From NCBI RefSeq assembly GCF_900106065.1, contig NZ_LT629796.1, positions 3,813,501 to 3,877,500 of the forward strand: a DNA stretch of 64,000 nt, in the 5' to 3' direction. This document shows, in pieces, positions 9,883 to 19,533 of this stretch; position 1 is the first letter of the stretch, and every line of letters begins with the position of its first letter. The notes beneath the pieces are model-generated. The model was not told where the DNA came from. It did no database searches and was given only the letters and a program-made list of their open reading frames with translations. The translations under genes and the position numbers were made by a program. Source of the stretch: Pseudomonas mandelii. GTDB taxonomy: Bacteria; Pseudomonadota; Gammaproteobacteria; Pseudomonadales; Pseudomonadaceae.

Positions 9883-11100
9883 ATGGCTGTTGGTCTTGGT
9901 CCTTTGCCAACGTTGCACCCGGTTGCCGGTTTTGAACTCGGTATCGCCTCGGCCGGCATCAAGCGCCCGGGGCGCAAGGATGTTGTGGTCATGCGCTGCG
10001 CCGAAGGCTCCACGGTCGCGGGCGTGTTCACCCTGAACGCCTTTTGCGCCGCTCCGGTGATTCTGGCCAAGCAACGAGTGCAAGGCCCGGTACGTTACCT
10101 GCTGACCAACACCGGCAATGCCAACGCCGGCACGGGCGAACCTGGCCTGGCCGCCGCCGAGCGCACCTGCGCGAAACTGGCTGAATTGACCGGCGTTGAC
10201 GCCAGCCTGGTGCTGCCGTATTCCACCGGTGTGATCGGTGAGCCGCTGCCGGTCGAGAAAATCGAAGGTGCGCTGCAAGCCGCCCTTGACGACCTGTCAG
10301 TGAATAACTGGGAAGCCGCCGCCACCGGCATCATGACCACCGACACCTTGCCCAAAGGCGCCAGCCGCCAGTTCCAGCATGACGGCGTGACTATTACCGT
10401 TACCGGCATCAGCAAAGGCGCGGGCATGATCCGTCCGAACATGGCGACCATGCTCGGCTACATCGCCACCGACGCCAAAGTTTCCCGCGACGTGTTGCAG
10501 AATCTGCTGCTGGACGGTGCCAACAAGTCGTTCAACCGCATCACCATCGACGGCGACACCTCGACCAACGACTGCTGCATGCTGATCGCCACCGGTCAGG
10601 CCGCGCTGCCGGAAATCACCCGCGCCGAAGGCGAGTTGTTTGCCAAGCTGAAACAAGCCGTGTTCGAAGTGTGCATGGACGTGGCCCAGGCCATCGTGCG
10701 TGACGGCGAAGGCGCGACCAAATTTGTGACCGTTGAAGTCAATGGCGGCGGCAATCATCAGGAATGCCTGGACGTCGGTTACACCGTGGCGCACTCGCCG
10801 CTGATCAAGACCGCGCTGTTCGCGTCCGACCCGAACTGGGGCCGCATCCTTGCTGCCGTTGGCCGTGCCGGCGTGCCGAACCTGGACGTCAGCAAGATCG
10901 ACGTGTTCCTCGGCGAAGTCTGCATCGCCAGCCGTGGCGCCCGCGCCGCGACCTACACCGAAGCCCAGGGCGCGGCGGTGATGCAGCAGGAAGAGATCAC
11001 CATCCGTATCGAACTGGGTCGCGGCGATTGCAGCGAAACCATCTGGACCACCGACCTGTCCCACGAATACGTGAAGATCAACGCCGAATACCGCACATAA
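9883..11100 (+). CDS. argJ: bifunctional ornithine acetyltransferase / N-acetylglutamate synthase
   Basis: 405 residues, with a good ribosome-binding site (AAGGAGC) before ATG 9883. ArgJ transfers the acetyl group of N-acetylornithine to glutamate, closing the cyclic arginine pathway; many members also use acetyl-CoA. It is made as a precursor that cuts itself at the conserved Ala-Thr bond of RPNMATMLGY, with Thr189 as the nucleophile. The glycine-rich substrate loop GTGEPGLAAAE (about residues 83-93) and the C-terminal KINAEYRT are also typical. It follows secA and precedes the glutathione S-transferase gene, the arrangement also known from P. aeruginosa. Confidence 0.97.
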   Translation: MAVGLGPLPTLHPVAGFELGIASAGIKRPGRKDVVVMRCAEGSTVAGVFTLNAFCAAPVILAKQRVQGPVRYLLTNTGNANAGTGEPGLAAAERTCAKLAELTGVDASLVLPYSTGVIGEPLPVEKIEGALQAALDDLSVNNWEAAATGIMTTDTLPKGASRQFQHDGVTITVTGISKGAGMIRPNMATMLGYIATDAKVSRDVLQNLLLDGANKSFNRITIDGDTSTNDCCMLIATGQAALPEITRAEGELFAKLKQAVFEVCMDVAQAIVRDGEGATKFVTVEVNGGGNHQECLDVGYTVAHSPLIKTALFASDPNWGRILAAVGRAGVPNLDVSKIDVFLGEVCIASRGARAATYTEAQGAAVMQQEEITIRIELGRGDCSETIWTTDLSHEYVKINAEYRT

Positions 11101-11111
11101 GATAGATCGCT

Positions 11112-11141
11112 TTCGCGGGCACGTCGGATCGCCCGCGAAGA
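11112..11141. repeat. degenerate REP unit
   Basis: The palindrome CTTTCGCGGGC...GCCCGCGAAG has an altered centre. It lies between argJ and the glutathione S-transferase gene. Confidence 0.55.
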
Positions 11142-11197
11142 CGGCCGACCAGACACTGCAAATGCTGGCCCGCTTCCCTTCTCAAAAGGTCCCGAAC

Positions 11198-11830
11198 ATG
11201 AGCCTCCACCTGATCATCGGCGACAAACTGCTTTCCTCCTGGTCCCTGCGCGGCGCACTGGCCCTTGACCTCACTGGCGCCCCGTACACCGAAGAACTGA
11301 TCAAGCTGGGCCAGCCGGACACCCGCGAACGCCTGCTCAAGCATTCGCCGACCGGCAAAGTCCCGCTGCTGAAATCCGTGCACGGCACCATCGCCGATTC
11401 TCTGGCGATTGCCGAATACCTGGCCGAGCAATTCCCCGACGCTGGCCTCTGGCCCAAAGACACCGCCGCCCGTGCCCAGGCCCGTTCGGCCTGTGCGCAG
11501 ATGCACGCCGGGTTCTTTGCCATGCGCGGCAACATGCCGTTCGACCTGAGCCGCGACGCACCGCTATCGCCGACGCCTCCTGAGGTTCAGGCAGACATCG
11601 AGCGCATGCTGGCGTTGTGGGCTGAATGCCGTGCGGTCGCCACTGAAACCGGTCCGTTCCTGTTCGGTGGCGCGACCCTCGCCGATGCCTTCTTCGCCCC
11701 GATTGCCGTGCGCCTGCGCACCTATCAGGTGAAATTGCCGGCGGTGGACGAAGCCTACGTTGAAACCGTCTATCAATGGCCGTCGTTCAAGGCCTGGCAG
11801 AAGGCTGGCCTGGAGGAGATTGGGCAGTGA
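11198..11830 (+). CDS. glutathione S-transferase family protein
   Basis: 210 residues from ATG 11198 (MSLHLIIGDKLLSSWSLRG). The thioredoxin-like N-terminal domain has the glutathione-site motif GKVPLLKS and the following IADSLAIAEYLAEQF (about residues 50-78, Ser acting on the gamma-glutamyl group). The all-helical C-terminal domain contains GGATLADAFFAPIAVRL, the N-capping box region. The N-terminal SSWSLR resembles the catalytic Ser region of zeta/beta-like classes. Substrate unknown. Its TGA overlaps the GTG start of the Nudix gene (GTGA), so the two are co-translated. The in-frame ATG at 11162 lies in poorly conserved sequence and was not used. Confidence 0.88.
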   Translation: MSLHLIIGDKLLSSWSLRGALALDLTGAPYTEELIKLGQPDTRERLLKHSPTGKVPLLKSVHGTIADSLAIAEYLAEQFPDAGLWPKDTAARAQARSACAQMHAGFFAMRGNMPFDLSRDAPLSPTPPEVQADIERMLALWAECRAVATETGPFLFGGATLADAFFAPIAVRLRTYQVKLPAVDEAYVETVYQWPSFKAWQKAGLEEIGQ

Positions 11831-12777
11831 AACGAGTACACGTAGCCGCCGCCGTTATCCGCGACAGCAGCGGCAAGATCCTTATCGCACGCCGTGCCGA
11901 CACCCAGCACCAGGGCGGCTTGTGGGAATTCCCCGGGGGCAAGGTCGAGGATGACGAATCCGTCGAAAGCGCATTGGCTCGCGAACTCCAGGAAGAGTTG
12001 GGCATTGTGGTCAGCGCTGCGCGACCGTTGATCAAAGTCCGCCACGATTACCCGGACAAGCAAGTGTTGCTGGACGTTTGGGAAGTTTCGTCCTTTACCG
12101 GCGAGCCCCATGGCGCCGAAGGCCAGCCTTTGGAATGGGTGGGCCAACGTGATCTGCTGAGCTATGAGTTCCCGGCAGCCAACCAGCCGATCGTGGCGGC
12201 TGCACGTTTGCCTGCGCAGTATTTGATTACGCCTGAAGACCTGGAAACCCCGGCCTTGCTGCGTGGAATCCAGAAAGCCATCGCTGGCGGCATCAAGCTG
12301 ATCCAGCTGCGGGCACCCAACGGCTACGATCCGAAATACCGCGATCTGGCGGTGGATGCGGCGGGGCTGTGTGCTGGCAAGGCGCAGTTGATGATCAAGG
12401 GCCCGTTCGAGTGGCTGGGTGACTTCCCGTCCGCCGGCTGGCACATCACGTCAGCGCAGTTGCGCAAATATGCAGCGGCGGGTCGACCGTTACCGGCGTC
12501 GCGCTGGTTGGCGGCGTCTTGCCACAACGCTGAAGAGCTTGCGCTGGCCGAGCAGATGGGCGTGGATTTTGTGACCTTGTCACCGGTGCAGCCGACCCAG
12601 ACTCATCCGGATGCGCTGCCGTTGGGCTGGGAGCAGGTGGCGGCGTTGATCGACGGTTTCAGCAAACCGGTGTTCTTGCTCGGTGGTGTTGGCCCGGCGG
12701 AACAGCAAAAGGCTTGGGAGGCGGGGGCGCAGGGAGTGGCGGGGATTCGGGCGTTCTGGCCTGATTCTGTGATGTAG
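11827..12777 (+). CDS. mutT: Nudix hydrolase fused to a ThiE-like domain (MutT family)
   Basis: 316 residues from GTG 11827. The N-terminal half (about 1-130) is a MutT-type Nudix domain with a complete Nudix box, G-x5-E-x7-RELQEELG (about residues 38-60), and should remove 8-oxo-dGTP or similar oxidised nucleotides from the pool. The C-terminal half (about 135-316) resembles thiamine-phosphate synthase/TenI: IKLIQLRAPN, then FVTLSPVQPT and LLGGVGPAE. This two-domain arrangement is the standard form in Pseudomonas. Whether the second half is catalytic is doubtful, because thiE exists separately in these genomes; it may be a regulatory or structural appendage. Co-translated with the upstream transferase. 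Confidence 0.88.
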   Translation: MKRVHVAAAVIRDSSGKILIARRADTQHQGGLWEFPGGKVEDDESVESALARELQEELGIVVSAARPLIKVRHDYPDKQVLLDVWEVSSFTGEPHGAEGQPLEWVGQRDLLSYEFPAANQPIVAAARLPAQYLITPEDLETPALLRGIQKAIAGGIKLIQLRAPNGYDPKYRDLAVDAAGLCAGKAQLMIKGPFEWLGDFPSAGWHITSAQLRKYAAAGRPLPASRWLAASCHNAEELALAEQMGVDFVTLSPVQPTQTHPDALPLGWEQVAALIDGFSKPVFLLGGVGPAEQQKAWEAGAQGVAGIRAFWPDSVM

Positions 12778-12789
12778 CCACCGGCCTCA

Positions 12790-12870
12790 TCGCGAGCAGG
12801 CTCGCTCCCACCTTTGATCGCATTCCTTCTGGAGGAACTCGGTCAACTGTGGGAGCGAGCCTGCTCGCGA
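12790..12870. repeat. REPIN, GAGCCTGCTCGCGA family
   Basis: Inverted arms at 12790-12811 and 12849-12870 (GTGGGAGCGAGCCTGCTCGCGA) flank a 37-nt spacer. It lies between the convergent mutT and adenosyltransferase genes. Confidence 0.9.
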
Positions 12871-12891
12871 TAGCGTCCTCGAATACGCCAA

Positions 12892-13473
12892 TTATTCCTG
12901 AGGTTTAGCAGCCGCCTGCCAAAGAATCTCGGCAACCCCCTGCCGCTTGGCAATCACCCTGGCCACCACAAACAACACATCCGACAGCCGATTGATGTAC
13001 GCCAAGCCAACCCCGGCCAACGGTTCAATCGCATTCAACTGCTGACACCGCCGCTCCGCGCTGCGCGCCAGGCTTCTGCACACATGGGCCTGGGCAATCA
13101 GCGCTGAACCTCCCGGCAGAATGAAATTCTCCAGCGGCCCCAACTCCTCATTCCACAGATCGATCGCCGTTTCCAGTCGTTCGATTTCCGCTGCATTCAA
13201 CGCCTGATACTCCGGCATCGCCAACTCGCCGCCGAGGTCGAACAACCGATGCTGGCAAGGCGCCAAAACCTCAATCACCTCGTTCAAACCCGGATTCGCA
13301 GCACTTTCTGCGGCCAATCCGGCCAGCAGCACGCCCACTTGGCTGTTCAGCGTGTCGACTTCGCCAATCGCCTCGATCCGCGGATGGTCCTTGGGCACGC
13401 GGCGACCATCGCCGAGTCCGGTTTCGCCTTTGTCGCCGGTGCGGGTGTAAATCTTCGACAAGCGAAAGCCCAT
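12892..13473 (-). CDS. PduO-type cob(I)alamin adenosyltransferase
   Basis: 193 residues. The N-terminal ATP-binding motif TRTGDKGETGLGDG (about residues 10-23) and the C-terminal RSAERR with LAYINRLSDVLFVVAR (about 135-170) are characteristic of the trimeric PduO family. It transfers the 5'-deoxyadenosyl group of ATP to reduced corrinoid to make coenzyme B12. Only 3 nt separate it from the histidine kinase gene upstream, so it is third in a panE-kinase-adenosyltransferase operon; no functional link to those genes is obvious. The name cobO is avoided because it belongs to an unrelated family. Confidence 0.9.
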   Translation of the reverse strand: MGFRLSKIYTRTGDKGETGLGDGRRVPKDHPRIEAIGEVDTLNSQVGVLLAGLAAESAANPGLNEVIEVLAPCQHRLFDLGGELAMPEYQALNAAEIERLETAIDLWNEELGPLENFILPGGSALIAQAHVCRSLARSAERRCQQLNAIEPLAGVGLAYINRLSDVLFVVARVIAKRQGVAEILWQAAAKPQE

Positions 13474-13476
13474 GGG

Positions 13477-15522
13477 TTACCTCGATAGCTGATTGAGTTC
13501 TTGAGAGATGACGGGGGAGCCCGCCAGCGGCAGACGCAAAGTGAAACAGGTGCCTTGGCCTGGCGTCGATTGCACCTCCATCTGCCCCTTGTGGTTATTG
13601 GTGATGATGAAATACGAGACCGACAAGCCAAGGCCTGTGCCCTGACCGATTTCCTTGGTGGTGAAGAACGGCTCGAAGGTGCGTTTGCGCACGTTCTCGC
13701 TCATGCCGATGCCGTTGTCCTCGACCTGGATTTCGGCCCACGGCGGATTCAGCCGGGTGCGCAGAATGATTCGCCCGGGTTCACTGTCGTCTTCACGTTG
13801 GTGAATGGCCTGGGCGGCGTTTTTCAACAAATTGAGCAGCACTTGTTCCAGTTCGTTGGCCGTGCCGGGCACCGGGCCCAGCGCCGGGTCGAACTGACGG
13901 ATGATCGCCTGGCCCTTGAAGTCGAAACCGATGGCCAGGTCGAAGTCGTTACCGGCGATTTCCACCGCCTGATCGATCAGCGCCGGCAGGTCGCACGGGG
14001 CCATTTGCCGGGTGCTGCGGCGGCTGAAGCTGAGCATGTGCGTGACAATTTTCGCGGCCCGGGCGCCAGCCTGTTGAATGCCATCAAGCAACTGCGGTAC
14101 TTCGCGCAATTGCAGGTATTTGTTGACCGTGTCCAGGGAAATACCGGCTAGCTCAGCCTGTTCGAGGTTCTTCGGCAAGTCAGGTGACAGGCGCCGCCGA
14201 ATGTTCTGTACGTTGTGCAGGATCGCGCCCAACGGATTGTTGATCTCGTGGGCCATGCCCGCGGCGAGGCCGCCGACCGAGAGCATTTTTTCTGACTGCA
14301 CCATCATCTCTTCCAGCGACAGACGCTGGGTGATGTCATCGATCCGGATCACCACGCCGCGCCCAGCGCCGCCCATCAGGGGGTAGAAGGTCAGGGCGTA
14401 ATGCTTGGGTTCATCGTCCTTGAACCAGGTCACGCGCTCGATCTTCGCCACGGTGTGCTGCTCGACGGTTTGCTTGAGCTGCGGCAGAAATGGCTTCAAG
14501 GGTTCGAAGGCGAGGAAGATCGGCTGGTTCAAGGCTTCGTCCAGACGCGTGCCGGACAGCGCACTGGCTTCCTGATTCCACTGGGTCACGTAGAGCTGCT
14601 CATCAAGGGCGATCAGCGCCGACGGCATGGAGTCGATGATGCTGTTGAGGTAGTTCTGGAAACCGGTAAGTTTTTTCTCGATCTTGCTGCGCACCTGGAC
14701 TTCGAGTTCCAGCTTGCGATTGGTGTGGCGGGTTTCTTCGGCCAGGCCTTGCGCCTGATCGTAAGCCGCCTGGGAATCGTCCCGGGCCCGTTTGAGCTGC
14801 TGCTCCCGGGCTTCGATCCGCGAGAGCATGGTGTTGAAGGCCTCGGCGAGGCTGCCGATTTCGTCGTGGTTGCCACGGGAGGCGCGCAGGGCGTAGTTTT
14901 CTTCGCGGGTCACTTGCCGGGACAGCTCTTCGAGCTGATGGATCGGCCGGGTAATCAGGCGCTTGATCTGCCGGGCGATCACCAGCCACAACAGTACACT
15001 GAAGATCAGAATGCCGAGACTGGCGGTCAGGGTCCCGGTGTAGAACGCCATTGGCAGTTCACTGCTGGCCACCAACAACAGGTGGCCCGGCGCGGTGCCA
15101 GGGCGGGGCAGGGTGATGATCTGATTGCTGCGAAACTCGGTGGCCTGCCAGGCTTCGATATGCCGATAGCGTTCTGGCAGTTGCAGCTTCTCGCCATGTT
15201 GCAATTGCGCCAATCGCTCACCCTTGCCGTCATACAGGGCCGCCGCCCGCAGCGGTGAATAGCTGTTGAGTTCGTTGAGCAGGCGTTCCGCGCTTTGCGG
15301 CGACTTCAAGGCATCGGCCACCAGGCTCGGGTTGGACACCAGTCGGCCGATGGTCTGCAAGGCCTGGGGCGCCATGCTTTCCTGGGAGATGTAATACGCG
15401 GCGCTGATAAAGGTCAGGTTGGCGACCAGCAGGATGGTGATCAACAGCACGAGCAGGGCGGCCAGCAGTTTCTGGCCGACGGGAAGGTTTTCGAGACGCT
15501 GGCGCAATGGCATCAGGTTCAT
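13477..15522 (-). CDS. sensor histidine kinase (HAMP-PAS-HisKA-HATPase)
   Basis: 681 residues. TM1 about 18-40, periplasmic sensor about 41-165, TM2 about 166-188, HAMP about 190-240, coiled coil about 240-285, PAS about 290-405, then the H-box MAHEINNPLGAILHN with phospho-accepting His near residue 425, and the ATPase with N-box NLLKNAAQAI, G1 VEDNGIGMS and G2 GQGTGLGLS. The H-box and C-terminal layout resemble the NtrB/DctB-like kinases that partner NtrC-type regulators. No response regulator gene is adjacent, so it is an orphan in this window. It lies between the ketopantoate-reductase-like and adenosyltransferase genes; stimulus unknown. Confidence 0.9.
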   Translation of the reverse strand: MNLMPLRQRLENLPVGQKLLAALLVLLITILLVANLTFISAAYYISQESMAPQALQTIGRLVSNPSLVADALKSPQSAERLLNELNSYSPLRAAALYDGKGERLAQLQHGEKLQLPERYRHIEAWQATEFRSNQIITLPRPGTAPGHLLLVASSELPMAFYTGTLTASLGILIFSVLLWLVIARQIKRLITRPIHQLEELSRQVTREENYALRASRGNHDEIGSLAEAFNTMLSRIEAREQQLKRARDDSQAAYDQAQGLAEETRHTNRKLELEVQVRSKIEKKLTGFQNYLNSIIDSMPSALIALDEQLYVTQWNQEASALSGTRLDEALNQPIFLAFEPLKPFLPQLKQTVEQHTVAKIERVTWFKDDEPKHYALTFYPLMGGAGRGVVIRIDDITQRLSLEEMMVQSEKMLSVGGLAAGMAHEINNPLGAILHNVQNIRRRLSPDLPKNLEQAELAGISLDTVNKYLQLREVPQLLDGIQQAGARAAKIVTHMLSFSRRSTRQMAPCDLPALIDQAVEIAGNDFDLAIGFDFKGQAIIRQFDPALGPVPGTANELEQVLLNLLKNAAQAIHQREDDSEPGRIILRTRLNPPWAEIQVEDNGIGMSENVRKRTFEPFFTTKEIGQGTGLGLSVSYFIITNNHKGQMEVQSTPGQGTCFTLRLPLAGSPVISQELNQLSR

Positions 15523-15558
15523 CGCTGAAAAGGAACAAGTGGCCAGCGTAGCCGCTGC

Positions 15559-16599
<1,041 letters not shown>

Positions 16600-16615
16600 T
16601 TATTGGAGAGATTAC

Positions 16616-17101
16616 ATGCCGTCGTTCGACGTGGTATCCGAACTGGACAAACACGAAGTCACCAACGCGGTCGAGAACGCCGTCAAGGAACTCGATCGCC
16701 GTTATGACCTGAAAGGCAAGGGCACCTTTGAATTCAAGGAAAAGGACCTGACCGTCAACCTGACCGCCGAGGCTGACTTCCAGCTCGAGGCGATGATCGA
16801 GATCCTCAAGCTGGCCCTGGTCAAGCGCAAGATCGACGTGCAGTGCCTTGAAGTCAAGGATGCCTACGCGTCGGGCAAGCTGATGAAACAGGAAGCCGTC
16901 CTCAAGGAGGGCATCGACAAAGAGCTGGCGAAGAAAATCGTCGCTCACGTCAAGGACGCCAAGCTCAAGGTTCAGGCCGCCATTCAGGGCGAGCAAGTGC
17001 GCATCACCGGTAAGAAACGTGATGATTTGCAGGAGGCGATTGCAGCTCTGCGCGCCAAGACTTTCGATATGCCGCTGCAGTTCAACAACTTCCGCGACTG
17101 A
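16616..17101 (+). CDS. yajQ: YajQ family nucleotide-binding protein (DUF520)
   Basis: 161 residues from ATG 16616, preceded by [23 protein letters not shown] and the C-terminal [11 protein letters not shown] are almost invariant in this family. The protein is two ferredoxin-like domains in the cytoplasm. Members bind nucleotides; in Xanthomonas and P. aeruginosa YajQ homologues bind cyclic di-GMP and affect transcription and virulence, and the P. syringae homologue stimulates phage phi6 transcription. The open frame extends upstream to 16421 but overlaps panE and is not conserved. It stands alone with its own promoter, divergent from panE. Confidence 0.95.
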   Translation: MPSFDVVSELDKHEVTNAVENAVKELDRRYDLKGKGTFEFKEKDLTVNLTAEADFQLEAMIEILKLALVKRKIDVQCLEVKDAYASGKLMKQEAVLKEGIDKELAKKIVAHVKDAKLKVQAAIQGEQVRITGKKRDDLQEAIAALRAKTFDMPLQFNNFRD

Positions 17102-17119
17102 CCTAGCAATGCGGGAACC

Positions 17120-17225
17120 CTGTGGGAGCGAGCCTGCTCGCGAAAGCGGTGGGTCATTTCATTAGTGATGTCGACTGATCTGCCCTCTTCGCGAGCAGGT
17201 CGGATCGCCGCACCGTCGCTCCCAC
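17120..17225. repeat. REPIN with asymmetric arms
   Basis: The left arm is the standard TGTGGGAGCGAGCCTGCTCGCGA type (17120-17143). The right arm (17189-17225) carries an extra segment (CGGATCGCCGCACCG) found in a longer REP subtype, so two subtypes appear to have combined. Confidence 0.85.
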
Positions 17226-17255
17226 CCGGATTGTGCTTAACCCAGGAGAAAGTAG

Positions 17256-18098
17256 ATGGATTTGAATACCGAAGTGGACAACCTGGTCAAGGCATCCCAA
17301 GCCTGGATCCCGATGATCATGGAGTACGGCAGCCGCGTGCTACTGGCAGTCATCACGCTGGCAGTCGGATGGTGGTTGATCAGCAAGGTGGCGCAAAAAC
17401 TTGGCGGCCTGCTGGCGTTGCGTAATGCCGACCTCGCGCTGCAAGGTTTCATCAGCAGCCTGGCGAACATTATTCTCAAGGTTTTGCTGGTAGTCAGCGT
17501 GGCATCAATGATCGGCGTGGAAACCACTTCGTTCGTGGCGGCCATTGGTGCGGCGGGTCTGGCCATCGGTCTGGCCTTGCAGGGCAGCCTGGCAAACTTT
17601 GCCGGCGGCGTGCTGATTCTGTTGTTCCGTCCATTCCGCATCGGTGACTGGATCGAAGCCCAAGGCGTTGCCGGTACGGTCGACAGTATCCAGATTTTCC
17701 ACACCGTACTGCGCACTGGCGATAACAAGACCATCATTGTGCCTAACGGCAACTTGTCGAACGGTATCATTACCAATACAAATCGTCAGCCAACCCGCAA
17801 AGTTGTATTTGATGTGGGCGTGGACTACGAAGCGGACTTGCAGAAGGCCCGTGAAGTGTTGCTGGATTTGGCCAAAGATGAACGCATCCTGGCAGAACCT
17901 GCACCACAAGCCGTTATTTCGACCCTGGGAGACAGTTCGATTACTGTTTCGCTGCGTGTTTGGGTGAAGACCGCGGATTACTGGGATGTGATGTTCATGT
18001 TCAATGAACAGTCCCGTGATCGTTTGAAAGCGGCGGGTATCGATATTCCGTTTCCACAGCGGGTTATTCGTGTGGTTCAGGAGACTGTGCCGCAATAA
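17256..18098 (+). CDS. mscS: small-conductance mechanosensitive channel, MscS family
   Basis: 280 residues, close to E. coli MscS (286). Three membrane helices (about 22-45, 62-85, 90-125); the third is the pore helix with the Gly/Ala pattern AAIGAAGLAIGLALQGSL followed by NFAGGVLILLFRPFRIGDWI. The C-terminal beta and alpha/beta domains form the cytoplasmic cage. The channel sits in the inner membrane and opens on hypo-osmotic shock to release solutes. Ribosome-binding site AGGAGA lies 9 nt before ATG 17256. Its transcript ends in a strong bidirectional terminator shared with oprD. Confidence 0.95.
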   Translation: MDLNTEVDNLVKASQAWIPMIMEYGSRVLLAVITLAVGWWLISKVAQKLGGLLALRNADLALQGFISSLANIILKVLLVVSVASMIGVETTSFVAAIGAAGLAIGLALQGSLANFAGGVLILLFRPFRIGDWIEAQGVAGTVDSIQIFHTVLRTGDNKTIIVPNGNLSNGIITNTNRQPTRKVVFDVGVDYEADLQKAREVLLDLAKDERILAEPAPQAVISTLGDSSITVSLRVWVKTADYWDVMFMFNEQSRDRLKAAGIDIPFPQRVIRVVQETVPQ

Positions 18099-18190
18099 CG
18101 TCTTCGTTGTCACTTGGAGGTTGTCAGTATTGTACTGTTAGGTTGCTATCGAACTGGCAACAATCAAAAGACGGTATGGAAACCAGGCAC

Positions 18191-18228
18191 AAAAAAACGC
18201 TCACCTGATTCAGGTGAGCGTTTTTTTT
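18191..18228. terminator. bidirectional terminator between mscS and oprD
   Basis: A 12-bp perfect stem (AACGCTCACCTG / CAGGTGAGCGTT) with a 3-nt loop has A7 on the left and T8 on the right, so it can stop transcription from both sides. Confidence 0.93.
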
Positions 18229-18264
18229 GTTGCCGTGCTGTGTAGCTGTCGAATTAGCGCTGAA

Positions 18265-19533
18265 TTACAAGATGCTCAGCGGATATTCAATGATCAGACG
18301 GGTGTCAACTTTGTCGCTATCGTATGCGGAGTTTGCACGATAGACCGCGTTACGTACGCGGAAAGACAGGTCCTTGGCTGGGCCGCTTTGCAGAACATAC
18401 TTGGTCTCGAAGTCCCATTCGTGTTCTTTGGACTCAGTGTCACCGGTGGTGATGTTGTCGCCACGGATGTAACGAGTCATGAAGCTCAAGCCAGGAACGC
18501 CGTAGCTCTTCATGTTCAGGTCATAGCGAGCCTGCCAGGAGCGCTCGTCTTGACCGTTGAAGTCGGAGTATTGAACGGAGTTGGAGAGGAAGATAGTACC
18601 GCCGCCGTCAACGCCATAAACATAACCGGTGTCACCGGTCGAACGCTGGTGAGCCAAGGTGAATTTATGTGCGCCAAGGCTATAGGCCGCTGCGAGGGAC
18701 CAGATGCGGTTGTCAACGTCACCGCTCAGCTCTTGACCCTGGCTCTTGGAGCGATAGCCGTTGAAGTCGAAGTTCAGGGACTGATCTTCGTTGATCGGCA
18801 GGGTGTAGTTGGCGTTGATGTATTGCTTCTTGAAATGGTCGTCAACATCGGAAGCAGCTACGCCGGCAACAAAATTGTCGGTGAACTGGTAGGTTGCACC
18901 GGCAATATCTGCGGCTTTCAGACCAAGGCTATCGCGCCCCATTTGGTTCTGCGCCCGCATCGCGGTGAAATGACCAGCACTCAATTCAAGGCCTTTGATT
19001 TCTTTGCTGGTGATCAAAGTACCGGTAGCAACTTCTGGCAGCAAACGGCTGTCGTCAGTAGAGAAGACAGGGCTGGCAACGTATTGGTTACCGTATTTCA
19101 GAACAGTGTCGGACAAGCGGAATTTAACTGCGCCGCCAGCGTTGGATTGGGTGTCTTCTGGCGTGCCATCACTGTCCTTGCCGAACATGCCGTTACCGGT
19201 GCGGCCTGGACCGCTGTCCAGTTTGATCATGCCATTGGCCAAGGCGTCTAAACCGAAACCAACAGTACCTTGGGTGAAGCCCGACTCATAAACAGCTTGG
19301 ACGCCCAGGCCGGTTTCTTCGCGGTAGCCTGTGATACGTTGTTTATTTGCGGTGCTTTGGTTGTTGGAGGCACCGTTCTTGAAATCGCGGTTCATGTACA
19401 GCATGCGACTTTTGACATTCAGGCTCTGATCTTCAAAAAAGCCCTTGGATTCCTCTTGAGAAGACGCCATTGCGAACTGCGAGGTACTAGCCGAAACAGC
19501 CAGTGCGATCATGCTCCACTTCATCACGCGCAT
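18265..19533 (-). CDS. OprD-family outer membrane porin
   Basis: 422 residues. Signal peptide about 1-23 (WSMIALAVSASTSQFAMA, cut before SSQEE), then an 18-strand barrel of OprD type. Family marks are GFFEDQSLNVKSRMLYMNRD at the mature N-terminus, SYGVPGLSFMTRYIRGDNI in the late strands, and the terminal EYPLSIL. OprD proteins are substrate-specific channels for basic amino acids or small carboxylates; which ligand applies here cannot be told. The leader upstream of the ATG is A-rich around its Shine-Dalgarno (AAAAACCAAAGGAGC), a setting in which Hfq/Crc repression is common in Pseudomonas; that is inference. It lies next to a long gene-free region that may hold its regulatory sequence. Confidence 0.93.
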   Translation of the reverse strand: MRVMKWSMIALAVSASTSQFAMASSQEESKGFFEDQSLNVKSRMLYMNRDFKNGASNNQSTANKQRITGYREETGLGVQAVYESGFTQGTVGFGLDALANGMIKLDSGPGRTGNGMFGKDSDGTPEDTQSNAGGAVKFRLSDTVLKYGNQYVASPVFSTDDSRLLPEVATGTLITSKEIKGLELSAGHFTAMRAQNQMGRDSLGLKAADIAGATYQFTDNFVAGVAASDVDDHFKKQYINANYTLPINEDQSLNFDFNGYRSKSQGQELSGDVDNRIWSLAAAYSLGAHKFTLAHQRSTGDTGYVYGVDGGGTIFLSNSVQYSDFNGQDERSWQARYDLNMKSYGVPGLSFMTRYIRGDNITTGDTESKEHEWDFETKYVLQSGPAKDLSFRVRNAVYRANSAYDSDKVDTRLIIEYPLSIL

